Source: Gammaproteobacteria bacterium | GTDB lineage: Bacteria > Pseudomonadota > Gammaproteobacteria > Steroidobacterales > Steroidobacteraceae | Assembly (NCBI GenBank): GCA_028870355.1 | Contig: JAGWPU010000014.1 | Span: forward strand, 1 to 32,817 | DNA: 32,817 nucleotides | Direction of reading: 5' to 3' | Shown: positions 1 to 8,262 of the stretch, in pieces | Numbering within the stretch: the first letter of the stretch is position 1 | Layout of the letters: every line of letters begins with the position of its first letter | Translations under genes and position numbers: made by a program | The notes under the pieces: generated by a model | Databases searched by the model: none | What the model saw: only the letters and a program-made list of their open reading frames with translations | Told to the model about the DNA's origin: nothing

Positions 1-828
1 TGCCGAGCGGTCGACCTTGGAAGGGTCCTTGCCGGAGAACGCGCCGCCGCCGTGGCGCGCGAAGCCGCCGTAGGTGTCGACGATGATCTTGCGGCCGGTG
101 AGCCCGCAATCCCCGACCGGACCGCCGATCACGAAGCGTCCCGTCGGGTTGATGTGGTACTTGGTGCGCTTGTCGATCCACTTGCGCGGCAGCACCGGCG
201 CCAGGATCTCCTCCATCACCGCCTCCCGCAGCGCCTTGGTCGACACCCCCTCGTGGTGCTGGGTCGACAGCACGACCGCCTCGAGCCCGACCGGGCGGTC
301 GTCCTCGTAGCGCAAGGTCACCTGGCTCTTCGCGTCGGGCCGCAGCCACGGGAGCCTTCCGCTCTTGCGGACCTGGGCCTGGCGCTTCACGAGCCGGTGC
401 GCGAGCGTGATCGGCGCGGGCATCAGCACGTCGGTCTCGTCGGTCGCGTAGCCGAACATCAATCCCTGGTCGCCCGCACCCTGTTTGCGCTCGTCCTTGC
501 GGTCGACGCCCTGGGCGATGTCCGGGGATTGCTTGCCGATCACGTTGAGCACGCCGCAACTCGCCCCGTCGAAGCCCATGTCCGAGCTGTCGTAGCCGAT
601 CTCGAGCACCGTCCTGCGCACGAGCGCCTCGACGTCGACCCAGGCGTTCGTCGTGACCTCGCCGGCGACGATCACGACGCCGGTCTTCACCAGGGTCTCG
701 CAGGCGACGCGGCCTTTCGGGTCGGCTGCAAGGATCGCATCGAGGATCGCGTCCGATATCTGGTCCGCGACCTTGTCCGGATGGCCTTCCGAGACCGATT
801 CGGACGTGAAGGAAAAGTGCTTGCTCAT
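1..828 (-). CDS. metK: S-adenosylmethionine synthetase, 3'-truncated by window edge
   Basis: MetK makes S-adenosylmethionine from ATP and methionine in the cytosol. The first 276 codons are present; the family is usually about 385-390 residues, so roughly the last 110 lie beyond the left edge. Visible signatures are [11 protein letters not shown] (His16, Asp18, Lys19 of the ATP/methionine site), [12 protein letters not shown] around residue 120, and near the edge the conserved run from [13 protein letters not shown] through [17 protein letters not shown]. The ATG at 828-826 has a GGAAG ribosome-binding site about 7 nt upstream. It shares the bases ATGA with the stop of the preceding sugar kinase, so the two are probably translationally coupled. 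I saw no SAM-riboswitch-like leader; the space in front is kinase coding sequence. The family assignment is essentially certain. Confidence 0.98.
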   Translation of the reverse strand, partial: MSKHFSFTSESVSEGHPDKVADQISDAILDAILAADPKGRVACETLVKTGVVIVAGEVTTNAWVDVEALVRRTVLEIGYDSSDMGFDGASCGVLNVIGKQSPDIAQGVDRKDERKQGAGDQGLMFGYATDETDVLMPAPITLAHRLVKRQAQVRKSGRLPWLRPDAKSQVTLRYEDDRPVGLEAVVLSTQHHEGVSTKALREAVMEEILAPVLPRKWIDKRTKYHINPTGRFVIGGPVGDCGLTGRKIIVDTYGGFARHGGGAFSGKDPSKVDRSA

Positions 829-1787
829 GTGAGGCTTCCCGGGGCCGGTTGTCCAAAGGTTCGAACGTAACGCTGCGCGAACTGCGCGCGGGTGAAGCGG
901 TGATTCTGCGGGCCGCGCGACTCGATCTTGATCGCGCCCATCAGCGAGGCGACGCGACCCGCCGTTTCCCACGGCAAACCATGCATCAAACCATGAATTA
1001 GACCAGCGCGATAGGCATCCCCGCAACCCGTCGGGTCGACGATCGTCTGCGCTGCGGCGCAAGGGATCTCGTGACGGCCGCCGCGCGTGTGGATCGTGGA
1101 TCCCTCGCCGCCACGGGTGACGACGAGCGCCTCGACCCGCTCGAGCACGTCGTCCTCGCTCCAGCCGGTCTTCTGCTGCATCAGGCCCCACTCGTAGTCG
1201 TTGACCGCGACCCAGCGGGCCTTCGCCAGGAACGACTCGAGCTCCTCGCGGCCGAACATCGGCAGGCCCTGCCCGGGGTCGAACAGGAACGCAATCCCGG
1301 CGGCCGCGAACTGCTCGGCGTGCTCGATCATCGCCTGCCGCCCGTCCGGAGCGACCACGCCGAGCGTGACCTCGCCGGCCGCGCGGACCTCGTTGAGGTG
1401 CGCATACTGCATCGCGCCCGGATGGAACGCGGTGATCTGGTTGTCGTCGAGGTCGGTCGTGATGTAGGCCTGTGCCGTGAACGCTTCGGGCACCACGGTC
1501 ACGTGCTCGAGGTCGATCCCGAGCGCGCGCAGGCGCTCGGCGTAGGGACCGAAATCGTGCCCGGCGGTCGCCATCGGGATTCCGCGGTCGCCGAGCAGCG
1601 AGAGCCCGTACGCGATGTTCGCGGCACAGCCGCCGAACTCGCGGCGCATCTCCGGCACCAGGAACGCGACGTTCAGCAGGTGCAGCTTCTCCGGCAGGAT
1701 GTGCTCACGGAACCGGTCGGGAAAAATTAAGATCGTGTCATAAGCAACCGATCCGCAGATCAGCGCGCGCAGATTTCGCTCCGGCAC
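825..1787 (-). CDS. PfkB-family carbohydrate kinase (adenosine kinase-like)
   Basis: A 320-residue ribokinase/PfkB-fold kinase. The N-terminal PfkB signature is at residues 50-65 ([17 protein letters not shown]) and the C-terminal one at 251-261 ([12 protein letters not shown]), with Asp257 as the expected catalytic base in the anion hole. The family phosphorylates sugars or nucleosides with ATP; the substrate cannot be read from sequence. Context suggests adenosine: the gene overlaps metK by 4 nt (ATGA), and adenosine is the end product of SAM-dependent methylation after SAH hydrolysis. That is inference. The reading frame stays open far upstream over the divergent MFS gene, but homology begins at [12 protein letters not shown] chose the GTG at 1787-1785, preceded by GGAAGG at 5 nt spacing; another GTG at 1793-1791 is possible. 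Confidence 0.9.
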   Translation of the reverse strand: MPERNLRALICGSVAYDTILIFPDRFREHILPEKLHLLNVAFLVPEMRREFGGCAANIAYGLSLLGDRGIPMATAGHDFGPYAERLRALGIDLEHVTVVPEAFTAQAYITTDLDDNQITAFHPGAMQYAHLNEVRAAGEVTLGVVAPDGRQAMIEHAEQFAAAGIAFLFDPGQGLPMFGREELESFLAKARWVAVNDYEWGLMQQKTGWSEDDVLERVEALVVTRGGEGSTIHTRGGRHEIPCAAAQTIVDPTGCGDAYRAGLIHGLMHGLPWETAGRVASLMGAIKIESRGPQNHRFTRAQFAQRYVRTFGQPAPGSLT

Positions 1788-1822
1788 CGCCACCTTCCAT
1801 TCTTCGTTTGAGAGCCATGCGC

Positions 1823-1828
1823 ATTCTA
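1823..1828 (-). promoter_or_regulatory. Possible -10 box for the kinase-metK operon
   Basis: On the minus strand the hexamer TAGAAT (5 of 6 matches to TATAAT) lies about 35 nt before the kinase start, in the 88-nt divergent spacer shared with the MFS gene. I could not see a convincing -35 box at the right distance, so this is a weak call. Confidence 0.3.
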
Positions 1829-1875
1829 CAGGCAAAACGCCACCGTTCGCTGTCCGGTCGCAGCGCGGGGCCGCG

Positions 1876-3072
1876 ATGAACGAGCCGTCCGCGGGTCCGC
1901 CCGCGCCCCCGGGAATGTCGCCGCTCCTCGTGCTGCTCGGCACGATCACCCTGCTCGCGCCGTTCTCGATCGACATGTACCTGCCGGCGCTGCCGGCGAT
2001 CTCGCGGGACCTGCACGCGAGCGCCGCGGCGATCGAGTTGACCCTGCCCGCGTTCTTCGCCGGACTCGCGGTGAGCCAGATGCTGTTCGGGTCGCTATCG
2101 GACCGGTTCGGACGCCGCCCGCCGCTGCTCATCGGCCTCGCGACGGTCGCGATCACCTCGATCGGCTGCGCGACCGCCGGTAGCGCGCTCGCGCTGACCG
2201 TCTGGCGGATCTTCCAGGCGCTCGGCGTGGGGAGCGCGACGGTGATCCCGCGAGCGGTCGTTCGCGACCGATTCGAGGTCGGCCACGTGGCCCGCGCGAT
2301 GTCCTTGCTCGGGATCATCAGCGGCTTGGGGCCGATCCTCGCGCCGCAGGTCGGCGGCTTGCTGCTCGCGGTCGCGAACTGGCGGGCGATCTTCTGGGTG
2401 CTCACCGCACTTGCGCTCGTCTCGCTCGCAGCCGCGAACGCGATGCTCGTCGAATCCCGGCCGACCCTGCGGGGACCCGCGCCCGGCCCGGGCCTGTGGC
2501 TCGCGTTGCTCACCGACCGGCGCTTCGTCCGCTACGCGCTGCCGGCGAACCTGGTGTCCGCGAGCGTGTTCGCTTACATCGCCGGCGCGCCCTTCGTGTT
2601 CATCGATCGGCTGCACTTGACACCGCAAGGCTTCGCGTGGTTGTTCGGTGTGAACGCGCTCGGGCTGATGGCGGCCGGACGGGTCAACGCGCATCTCGTG
2701 CCGCGCTTCGGGCCGGAGTTCCTGTTCCGCCGCGCGATGCGCGGGACCGCGGCGCTCGCGGCAACCCTGCTCGCGGTCGCGTGGCTCGGGCGCGGAGGCT
2801 TCTGGGCGCTCGCGATTCCGCTGTTCCTGTTCGTGTCGCTCCTCGGCTTCAATTTCGCCAATGGCTTCGCGCTCGCGCTCGCGCCGTACGGCGCGAGCGC
2901 CGGGACCGCCGCGGCGCTCTACGGCACGATGCAGTTCAGTTTCGCCGGCCTTGCCGGCGCCGCGGTCAGCGCGTTCTACGACGGCACCGCGCGTTCGATG
3001 GCCGGCGTGATGAGCGCGCTCACCGTGGCCGCAGTCGCGGCGTATCGCGCACTGCGCGCCGGAATCGACTAA
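1876..3072 (+). CDS. Bcr/CflA-family MFS drug efflux transporter
   Basis: A 398-residue inner-membrane protein of the major facilitator superfamily, drug:H+ antiporter type with 12 expected helices. Diagnostic for the Bcr/CflA branch are FSIDMYLPALPAI in helix 1 (residues about 30-42), the MFS motif A GSLSDRFGRRP between helices 2 and 3 (about 72-82), and LGIISGLGPILAPQVGG (about 145-161), which matches motif C of drug antiporters. Members export drugs such as bicyclomycin, chloramphenicol or sulfonamides, or dipeptides; the substrate here is unknown. It is divergent from the kinase-metK pair and followed after a short gap by the debranching-enzyme operon, which looks unrelated. The ATG at 1876 gives the normal family length; upstream is only a G-rich stretch, not a classic Shine-Dalgarno site. 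Confidence 0.93.
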   Translation: MNEPSAGPPAPPGMSPLLVLLGTITLLAPFSIDMYLPALPAISRDLHASAAAIELTLPAFFAGLAVSQMLFGSLSDRFGRRPPLLIGLATVAITSIGCATAGSALALTVWRIFQALGVGSATVIPRAVVRDRFEVGHVARAMSLLGIISGLGPILAPQVGGLLLAVANWRAIFWVLTALALVSLAAANAMLVESRPTLRGPAPGPGLWLALLTDRRFVRYALPANLVSASVFAYIAGAPFVFIDRLHLTPQGFAWLFGVNALGLMAAGRVNAHLVPRFGPEFLFRRAMRGTAALAATLLAVAWLGRGGFWALAIPLFLFVSLLGFNFANGFALALAPYGASAGTAAALYGTMQFSFAGLAGAAVSAFYDGTARSMAGVMSALTVAAVAAYRALRAGID

Positions 3073-3152
3073 GATCCGCGCATGGCAGGTCGAGTTCGCA
3101 ACGGCCGTGGGGGATGCGGTCCGGACGTTGCGCCGCGCGCGGGAGCGCGGCC

Positions 3153-5135
3153 TTGATCTTCGGCCGGGCGCTGTGCGGCGACTGGCGCGAGGCGAGCGGT
3201 CGCGAGTGGCTCGTGACCAACGGCCTCGGCGGCTATGCCTGCGGCACGATCGCGCTCGCGAACACGCGTCGCTACCACGGCTTGCTGATCGCGAGCCTCC
3301 TACCGCCGGGCGAGCGCACGCTCCTCGTCGCGAAGTTCGACGCGGCGGTCGAGTACGACGGCCGCCGGTTCGAGTTCGGTGCAAACGAGTTCGCGGATGG
3401 GACGATCGCGCCGCGCGGCTTCGTGCACATCGAGTCGTTCGCGCAGCCGGAAGGAGTGCCGACCTGGCGCTACGCGTTCGCGGACGCGCTCCTCGAGATG
3501 CGGCTGTTCATCGCGCCGCTCGCGTCGACCAGCTACGTCGGCTTCACCCTGCTGCGCGGCGCCGGCCGCGCGCGGCTCGAGATCAAGCCCTACGTGACCT
3601 ACCGGGGACACCACGCGCACGCGCGCGGCGCGCCGGCCTATCGAGTCGAGTCCGACGGCACGGACTGCCGCGTGCTCGCGTTCGACGGTGCGCGACCGTA
3701 CCGGCTCACGCTCGACGGCGGGCGCTTCGAGACCGAGGGCGCCTGCTACTGGAATTTCTTCCATCGCGCGGAGGCCGAGCGCGGCCTCGACGCGGTCGAG
3801 GACCTGTGGATGCCGGGCCGGTTCCATCGAGAGATCGGCGTCGGCGAACGCGCGTACTTCGTCGCGACCGCGGAGGACGCGGCGCCCGTGGACGGCGCCG
3901 AGGTGGAGCGGCGCGTCGTCGCGGCGGCCGCGGCCGCCGCGTCGCGACTGCCGCCGTCGGCGCCGCCATGGATCCGGGTGCTCGCGCGCGCCTCGACGCA
4001 GTTCCTCGTGCGCCGCGGCGACGGCGGCACCGGCGTGATCGCGGGCTACCCCTGGTTCGGCGAATGGGGCCGCGATGCGATGGTCTCGCTGCCGGGACTC
4101 GCGACCGCGCTCGGCCGCCACGATCTCGCGGCGGCGGTGCTGCGCAGCTACGCGCGTCACGTGGATCGCGGGATGCTGCCGAATTGCCTGCCCGCCGGCG
4201 ACGCCCCGGCGCAATACAACACCGCCGATGCGACGCTGTGGCTCTTCCAGGCGCTGCACGAGCACCTCGCCGCGCGGCCGGACCCGGAGCTCGAGGCGGA
4301 GCTCTACCCGACGCTGCTCAAGATCGTGAAGGCGCACGTGCAGGGCACCCGCTACGCGATCGGCGTGGATCCGGCCGACGGGTTGCTGCGCGCCGGCGAG
4401 CCCGGCACGCAGCTCACCTGGATGGACGCGAAGCAAGGCGATCACGCGTTCACGCCGCGGGTCGGCAAGCCGGTCGAGATCAACGCACTGTGGCTGAACG
4501 CGCTCGACCTCACGATGCGGCTCGCGGAGCGGCACTCGCATCGGGAGGCGTACGCCGCGTGCCGCCGGCTGCGCGCGGCGGCGACCGCGAGCTTCCACCG
4601 CTTCTGGAATGCCGAGCGCGGCTGCCTCTACGACGTGATCGACGTCGATGGCGGCACCGCGGTGGACGCGTCGCTCCGGCCGAACCAGCTGATCGCCGCC
4701 GCGCTGCCGTACTCGCCGCTGACGGCGCCGGAGCGGCGCGCGATCGTCGACGTCTGTGCCCGCGAACTGCTCACGAGCTACGGCCTGCGCAGCCTCGGTG
4801 CGCGCGAGCCGGGCTACCTCGGCGAGTACGCGGGCGACCCGGTCCGCCGCGACTCGGCCTATCACCAGGGGACCGCGTGGACCTGGCTGCTCGGGCCGTT
4901 CGCGTGGGCGCACTATCTCGCGTACGGCGATGCGCGTGCGGCCCGGGCGTACCTCGAGCCGGCCGCGCAATTCCTCGATGCCGATTGCATCGGCACCCTC
5001 GGCGAGATCGTCGACGGCGACGCGCCGCACACCGCGCGCGGCTGCTTCGCGCAGGCCTGGAGCGTCGCGCAGGTGCTGCACGCGTGGATCCGGCTCGAGC
5101 GGCTCGCGGAACCCACGAACGGAGGCGTACGATGA
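3153..5135 (+). CDS. Amylo-alpha-1,6-glucosidase / glycogen debranching family protein (GDE_N-GDE_C)
   Basis: About 660 residues. The N-terminal beta-sandwich (GDE_N-like) begins with CGDWREASGREWLVTNGLGG. The C-terminal (alpha/alpha)6 catalytic domain carries the hallmark AGYPWFGEWGRDAMVS (Glu304, Asp308), then NTADATLWLFQAL, WMDAKQGD, KPVEINALWLNAL and YHQGTAWTWLLGPF. The family hydrolyses alpha-1,6 branch glucose in glycogen-like glucans. The frame is open from 2496, inside the MFS gene, so the start must be chosen. TTG at 3153 has GGGAG at 7 nt spacing and places FGRALCGD at the usual N-terminus; ATG at 3114 would add 13 low-complexity residues. The stop overlaps the next start (ATGA), so the two genes form an operon. 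No glgA, glgB or glgP is in the window, so a role in glycogen is inferred from family only. Confidence 0.92.
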   Translation: MIFGRALCGDWREASGREWLVTNGLGGYACGTIALANTRRYHGLLIASLLPPGERTLLVAKFDAAVEYDGRRFEFGANEFADGTIAPRGFVHIESFAQPEGVPTWRYAFADALLEMRLFIAPLASTSYVGFTLLRGAGRARLEIKPYVTYRGHHAHARGAPAYRVESDGTDCRVLAFDGARPYRLTLDGGRFETEGACYWNFFHRAEAERGLDAVEDLWMPGRFHREIGVGERAYFVATAEDAAPVDGAEVERRVVAAAAAAASRLPPSAPPWIRVLARASTQFLVRRGDGGTGVIAGYPWFGEWGRDAMVSLPGLATALGRHDLAAAVLRSYARHVDRGMLPNCLPAGDAPAQYNTADATLWLFQALHEHLAARPDPELEAELYPTLLKIVKAHVQGTRYAIGVDPADGLLRAGEPGTQLTWMDAKQGDHAFTPRVGKPVEINALWLNALDLTMRLAERHSHREAYAACRRLRAAATASFHRFWNAERGCLYDVIDVDGGTAVDASLRPNQLIAAALPYSPLTAPERRAIVDVCARELLTSYGLRSLGAREPGYLGEYAGDPVRRDSAYHQGTAWTWLLGPFAWAHYLAYGDARAARAYLEPAAQFLDADCIGTLGEIVDGDAPHTARGCFAQAWSVAQVLHAWIRLERLAEPTNGGVR

Positions 5136-7762
5136 GCGTCGAGCGCGACCGCCTGCAGCGCGACCGTCCCGGCCCGGACGGCTGGCAGCACTGGGGCCCT
5201 TACTTGAGCGAACGCCAGTGGGGCACCGTGCGCGAGGACTACAGCCCGGACGGCACCGCCTGGGACTATTTCCCTCACGATCACGCGCGCAGCCGCGCGT
5301 ACCGCTGGGGCGAGGACGGGATCGCCGGCGTCGCCGACGCCGGGCAGCGGGTCTGCGTGTCGCTCGCGCTGTGGAACGGTCGCGACGCGATCCTGAAGGA
5401 ACGCCTGTTCGGCGTGACCAATTCCCAGGGCAACCACGGCGAGGACGTCAAGGAGCACTACTACTATCTCGACGCGACGCCGTCGCACTCGTACCTGAAG
5501 ATGCTCTACAAGTACCCGCAGGCGGCGTTCCCGTACGAGACCTTGATCGCCGAGAACGCGCGGCGCGGGATCGAGGATCCGGAGTACGAGCTGCTCGATA
5601 CCGGTTGCTTCGCCGAGGATCGCTACTTCGACGTGTTCGTCGAGTACGCCCAGGCCGCGCCCGGCGACCTGCTGATGCGGATCAGCGCGTTCAACCGCGC
5701 GGGCGAGGCCGCGGAACTGCACCTGCTGCCGCAGATCACCCTGCGCAACACCTGGAGCTGGCCGTCGCACGCGACGCGCCCGCGGCTCGAAGCGCGCGAC
5801 GCCACGCACGTCGAGCTCGCGCCCGCGACGCTCGGGATGGGTTTCTGGTACTGCGAGGGCGCGCCGCAGTGGCTGTTCACCGAGAACGAGTCGAACGCCC
5901 CGCGGCTGTGGGGGTGCGGGGAACCGGGCTACTTCAAGGACGCGTTCCACGAGCGGATCGTCCACGGCCGCACCGACGCGGTGAATCCGGCCGGGCACGG
6001 CAGCAAGGCCGGTGCGTGGCGCCGGGCGACGATCGGCCCGGGCGGCCTGTGGCAATGGCGGCTGCGCCTGACGCGCGAGCCCTGCGCGGCGCCGTTCGGT
6101 GATTTCGACGCGACCTTCGACGCGCGCCGCCGCGAGGCCGACGAATTCTACGAGGAACTGCAGGCCGACATCGCGTCGGCGGACGCGCGGCGCGTGCAGC
6201 GGCAGGCGTTCGCCGGGCTCGTCTGGAGCAAGCAGTTCTACCACTACGACATCCGCCGCTGGCTCGCCGGCGATCCGGCGCAACCGCCGCCGCCCCCCGA
6301 GCGGCACAACGGTCGCAATGCCGGATGGGAGACGCTCGACAACGCGGACATCGTGTCGATGCCCGACAAGTGGGAGTTCCCCTGGTACGCCTCCTGGGAC
6401 CTCGCATTCCACTGCATTCCGTTCGCGCTGATCGATCCGCGCTTCGCGAAACACCAGCTCGTGCTGCTCACCCGCGAGTGGTACATGCACCCGAACGGAC
6501 AACTGCCGGCCTACGAATGGGCGTTCAGCGACGTGAACCCCCCGGTGCACGCGTGGGCCGCCTGGCGGGTCTATCAGATCGACCGCAAGCACCACGGGGT
6601 CGGCGACCTCGCGTTCCTCGAGCGCGTGTTCCACAAGCTGATGCTGAATTTCACCTGGTGGGTGAACCGCAAGGACCACGCCGGCAACAACATCTTCCAG
6701 GGCGGCTTCCTCGGCCTCGACAACATCGGCGTGTTCGACCGCAATCAGCCGTTGCCCGACGGTAGCTGCCTGAATCAGGCGGACGGGACGAGCTGGATGG
6801 CGATGTACGCGCTCAACCTGATGCGCATCGCGCTCGAGCTCGCGCAGCACAACAGCGTGTACGAGGACATCGCGAGCAAATTCTTCGAGCACTTCCTGCA
6901 CATCGCCGAGGCGATGAGCACGCAGTACAACGAAGGCGACGGGCTCTGGGACGAGGAGGACGGGTTCTACTACGACGTGCTCACCTCGCCGAACGGCGCT
7001 CACCGGCGGCTGCGGGTGCGCTCGATGGTGGGGCTCATCCCGCTGTTCGCGGTCGAGACGCTCGAGCCCGACCTGCTCGCGAAGCTGCCGGGCTTCCGCG
7101 GCCGTCTCGAGTGGCTGCTCGAAGCGCGACCCGACCTCGCCGCGCTGGTCTCGCGGTGGCACGAGCCGGGCCAGGGCGAGCGGCGGCTGCTGTCGCTGCT
7201 GCGCGGCCACCGGATCCAGTGCCTGCTGCGGCGGATGCTCGACGAGACCGAGTTCCTGTCGGATTTCGGCGTTCGCGCGCTCTCGAGCGCGTACCGTGAT
7301 CAGCCGTACCGCTTCGACTGCGACGGGTCGTCGTTCGAGATCCGCTACGCGCCCGGCGAATCGAACACCCGCGCGTTCGGCGGGAACTCCAACTGGCGCG
7401 GGCCGATCTGGTTCCCGGTGAACTACCTGATCGTCGAGAGTCTGCAGAAATTCCATCACTATTTCGGCGACGACTTCAAGGTCGAGTGCCCGGTGGGCTC
7501 CGGTCGCGAACTGTCGCTGGAGGAGGTCGCGGCCGAGCTCACGCGACGGCTCTCGCGGATCTTCCTCGCGGATGCGACCGGCCGCCGGCCGGTGATGGGC
7601 CATCAGCCGAGCGTGCAGGCCGATCCGCATTTCCGCGATTACATCCCGTTCCACGAATACTTCCACGGTGATCTCGGCCGCGGCTGCGGCGCGTCCCATC
7701 AGACCGGCTGGACCGGGCTGGTCGCGAAGCTCCTGATGCCGCGGCGGCGCGATCCCGGTTGA
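5132..7762 (+). CDS. GH63 / MGH1-like glucosidase
   Basis: An 876-residue cytosolic-looking protein with no signal peptide. It resembles the large GH63-related family annotated as glucosidase or mannosylglycerate-hydrolase (MGH1)-like. An N-terminal beta-rich half holds the opening GPYLSERQWGTVREDYS, typical of the family. A C-terminal (alpha/alpha)6 half contains FPWYASWDLAFHCI with candidate general acid Asp423, GGFLGLDNIGVFDRN, NWRGPIWFPVNYLI, and HEYFHGDLGRGCGASHQTGW near the C-terminus with candidate base Glu842. GH63 members cleave alpha-glucosidic or mannosyl-glycerate linkages; the actual substrate is not evident. The ATG at 5132 has a strong GGAGG site 6 nt upstream and overlaps the debranching-enzyme stop by 4 nt, so the pair is coupled and probably acts on one alpha-glucan or compatible-solute pathway. 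Confidence 0.9.
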   Translation: MSVERDRLQRDRPGPDGWQHWGPYLSERQWGTVREDYSPDGTAWDYFPHDHARSRAYRWGEDGIAGVADAGQRVCVSLALWNGRDAILKERLFGVTNSQGNHGEDVKEHYYYLDATPSHSYLKMLYKYPQAAFPYETLIAENARRGIEDPEYELLDTGCFAEDRYFDVFVEYAQAAPGDLLMRISAFNRAGEAAELHLLPQITLRNTWSWPSHATRPRLEARDATHVELAPATLGMGFWYCEGAPQWLFTENESNAPRLWGCGEPGYFKDAFHERIVHGRTDAVNPAGHGSKAGAWRRATIGPGGLWQWRLRLTREPCAAPFGDFDATFDARRREADEFYEELQADIASADARRVQRQAFAGLVWSKQFYHYDIRRWLAGDPAQPPPPPERHNGRNAGWETLDNADIVSMPDKWEFPWYASWDLAFHCIPFALIDPRFAKHQLVLLTREWYMHPNGQLPAYEWAFSDVNPPVHAWAAWRVYQIDRKHHGVGDLAFLERVFHKLMLNFTWWVNRKDHAGNNIFQGGFLGLDNIGVFDRNQPLPDGSCLNQADGTSWMAMYALNLMRIALELAQHNSVYEDIASKFFEHFLHIAEAMSTQYNEGDGLWDEEDGFYYDVLTSPNGAHRRLRVRSMVGLIPLFAVETLEPDLLAKLPGFRGRLEWLLEARPDLAALVSRWHEPGQGERRLLSLLRGHRIQCLLRRMLDETEFLSDFGVRALSSAYRDQPYRFDCDGSSFEIRYAPGESNTRAFGGNSNWRGPIWFPVNYLIVESLQKFHHYFGDDFKVECPVGSGRELSLEEVAAELTRRLSRIFLADATGRRPVMGHQPSVQADPHFRDYIPFHEYFHGDLGRGCGASHQTGWTGLVAKLLMPRRRDPG

Positions 7763-7799
7763 CCGTGTCCCGCCCCCCAACCGCGACCAGGAGAACGCG

Positions 7800-8210
7800 A
7801 TGAGCGAGTCGAATCCCGCCGACCCGAAGCCGAGCGACGAGGAGTGGCGCCGGACCTTGCCCGCCGACACCTACCAGGTGATGCGCTGTCATGGCACCGA
7901 GCGCGCCGGGACGAGTCCGCTGAATCTCGAGCACCGCACCGGCCTGTACCGGTGCGCGGCCTGCGGGGAGGCCTTGTTCGAGTCCGCGACGAAGTTCGAC
8001 AGCGGCACCGGCTGGCCGAGCTTCTACGCACCGCTCCCCGGCGCGGTCGGCGTCACGGTCGATGAACGCTTCGGGATGCGCCGCACCGAAGTGCACTGCG
8101 CACGCTGCGGCGGGCATCTCGGCCACGTGTTCCCCGACGGCCCCGAGCCGACCGGCGAGCGCTACTGCATGAACGGCGTCGCGTTGAAATTCGTGGCCAG
8201 CGGCTCGTAG
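7800..8210 (+). CDS. msrB: Peptide-methionine (R)-S-oxide reductase
   Basis: A 136-residue, full-length MsrB that reduces the R-epimer of methionine sulfoxide in damaged proteins. All key features are visible: zinc ligands Cys52/Cys55 (CAAC) and Cys100/Cys103 (CARC), the FDSGTGWPSF loop, GHLGHVFPDGP, and the catalytic Cys123 in GERYCMNGVALKF. The loop reads SGTGW rather than the SGCGW of E. coli, so a resolving cysteine, if any, would be the early Cys30 (VMRCHGTE). There is no signal peptide, so it is cytosolic. The ATG at 7800 follows CAGGAG at 6 nt spacing, 37 nt after the glucosidase stop; co-transcription with that operon is possible. Confidence 0.97.
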   Translation: MSESNPADPKPSDEEWRRTLPADTYQVMRCHGTERAGTSPLNLEHRTGLYRCAACGEALFESATKFDSGTGWPSFYAPLPGAVGVTVDERFGMRRTEVHCARCGGHLGHVFPDGPEPTGERYCMNGVALKFVASGS

Positions 8211-8262
8211 ACTGACGCGCCGGCGCCGCCGCGAGCGCCACGACACCGCAGGAGACGAGCCG

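Noticed and set aside
829..1787. A SAM-responsive riboswitch ahead of metK
   Set aside because: The upstream region is kinase coding sequence up to and overlapping the metK start, and no riboswitch-like conserved stems were seen.
825..2513. A 562-codon version of the PfkB kinase with a long N-terminal extension
   Set aside because: The extension is antisense to the MFS transporter, Ser/Arg-rich, and absent from the kinase family, whose homology starts at [11 protein letters not shown].
4913..7870. A 985-codon open frame on the minus strand antisense to the GH63-like gene
   Set aside because: Its translation is dominated by Arg, Ala, Val and Glu with no recognisable motif, and it mirrors a convincing gene on the other strand. 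Long antisense frames are expected when third positions are nearly all G or C.
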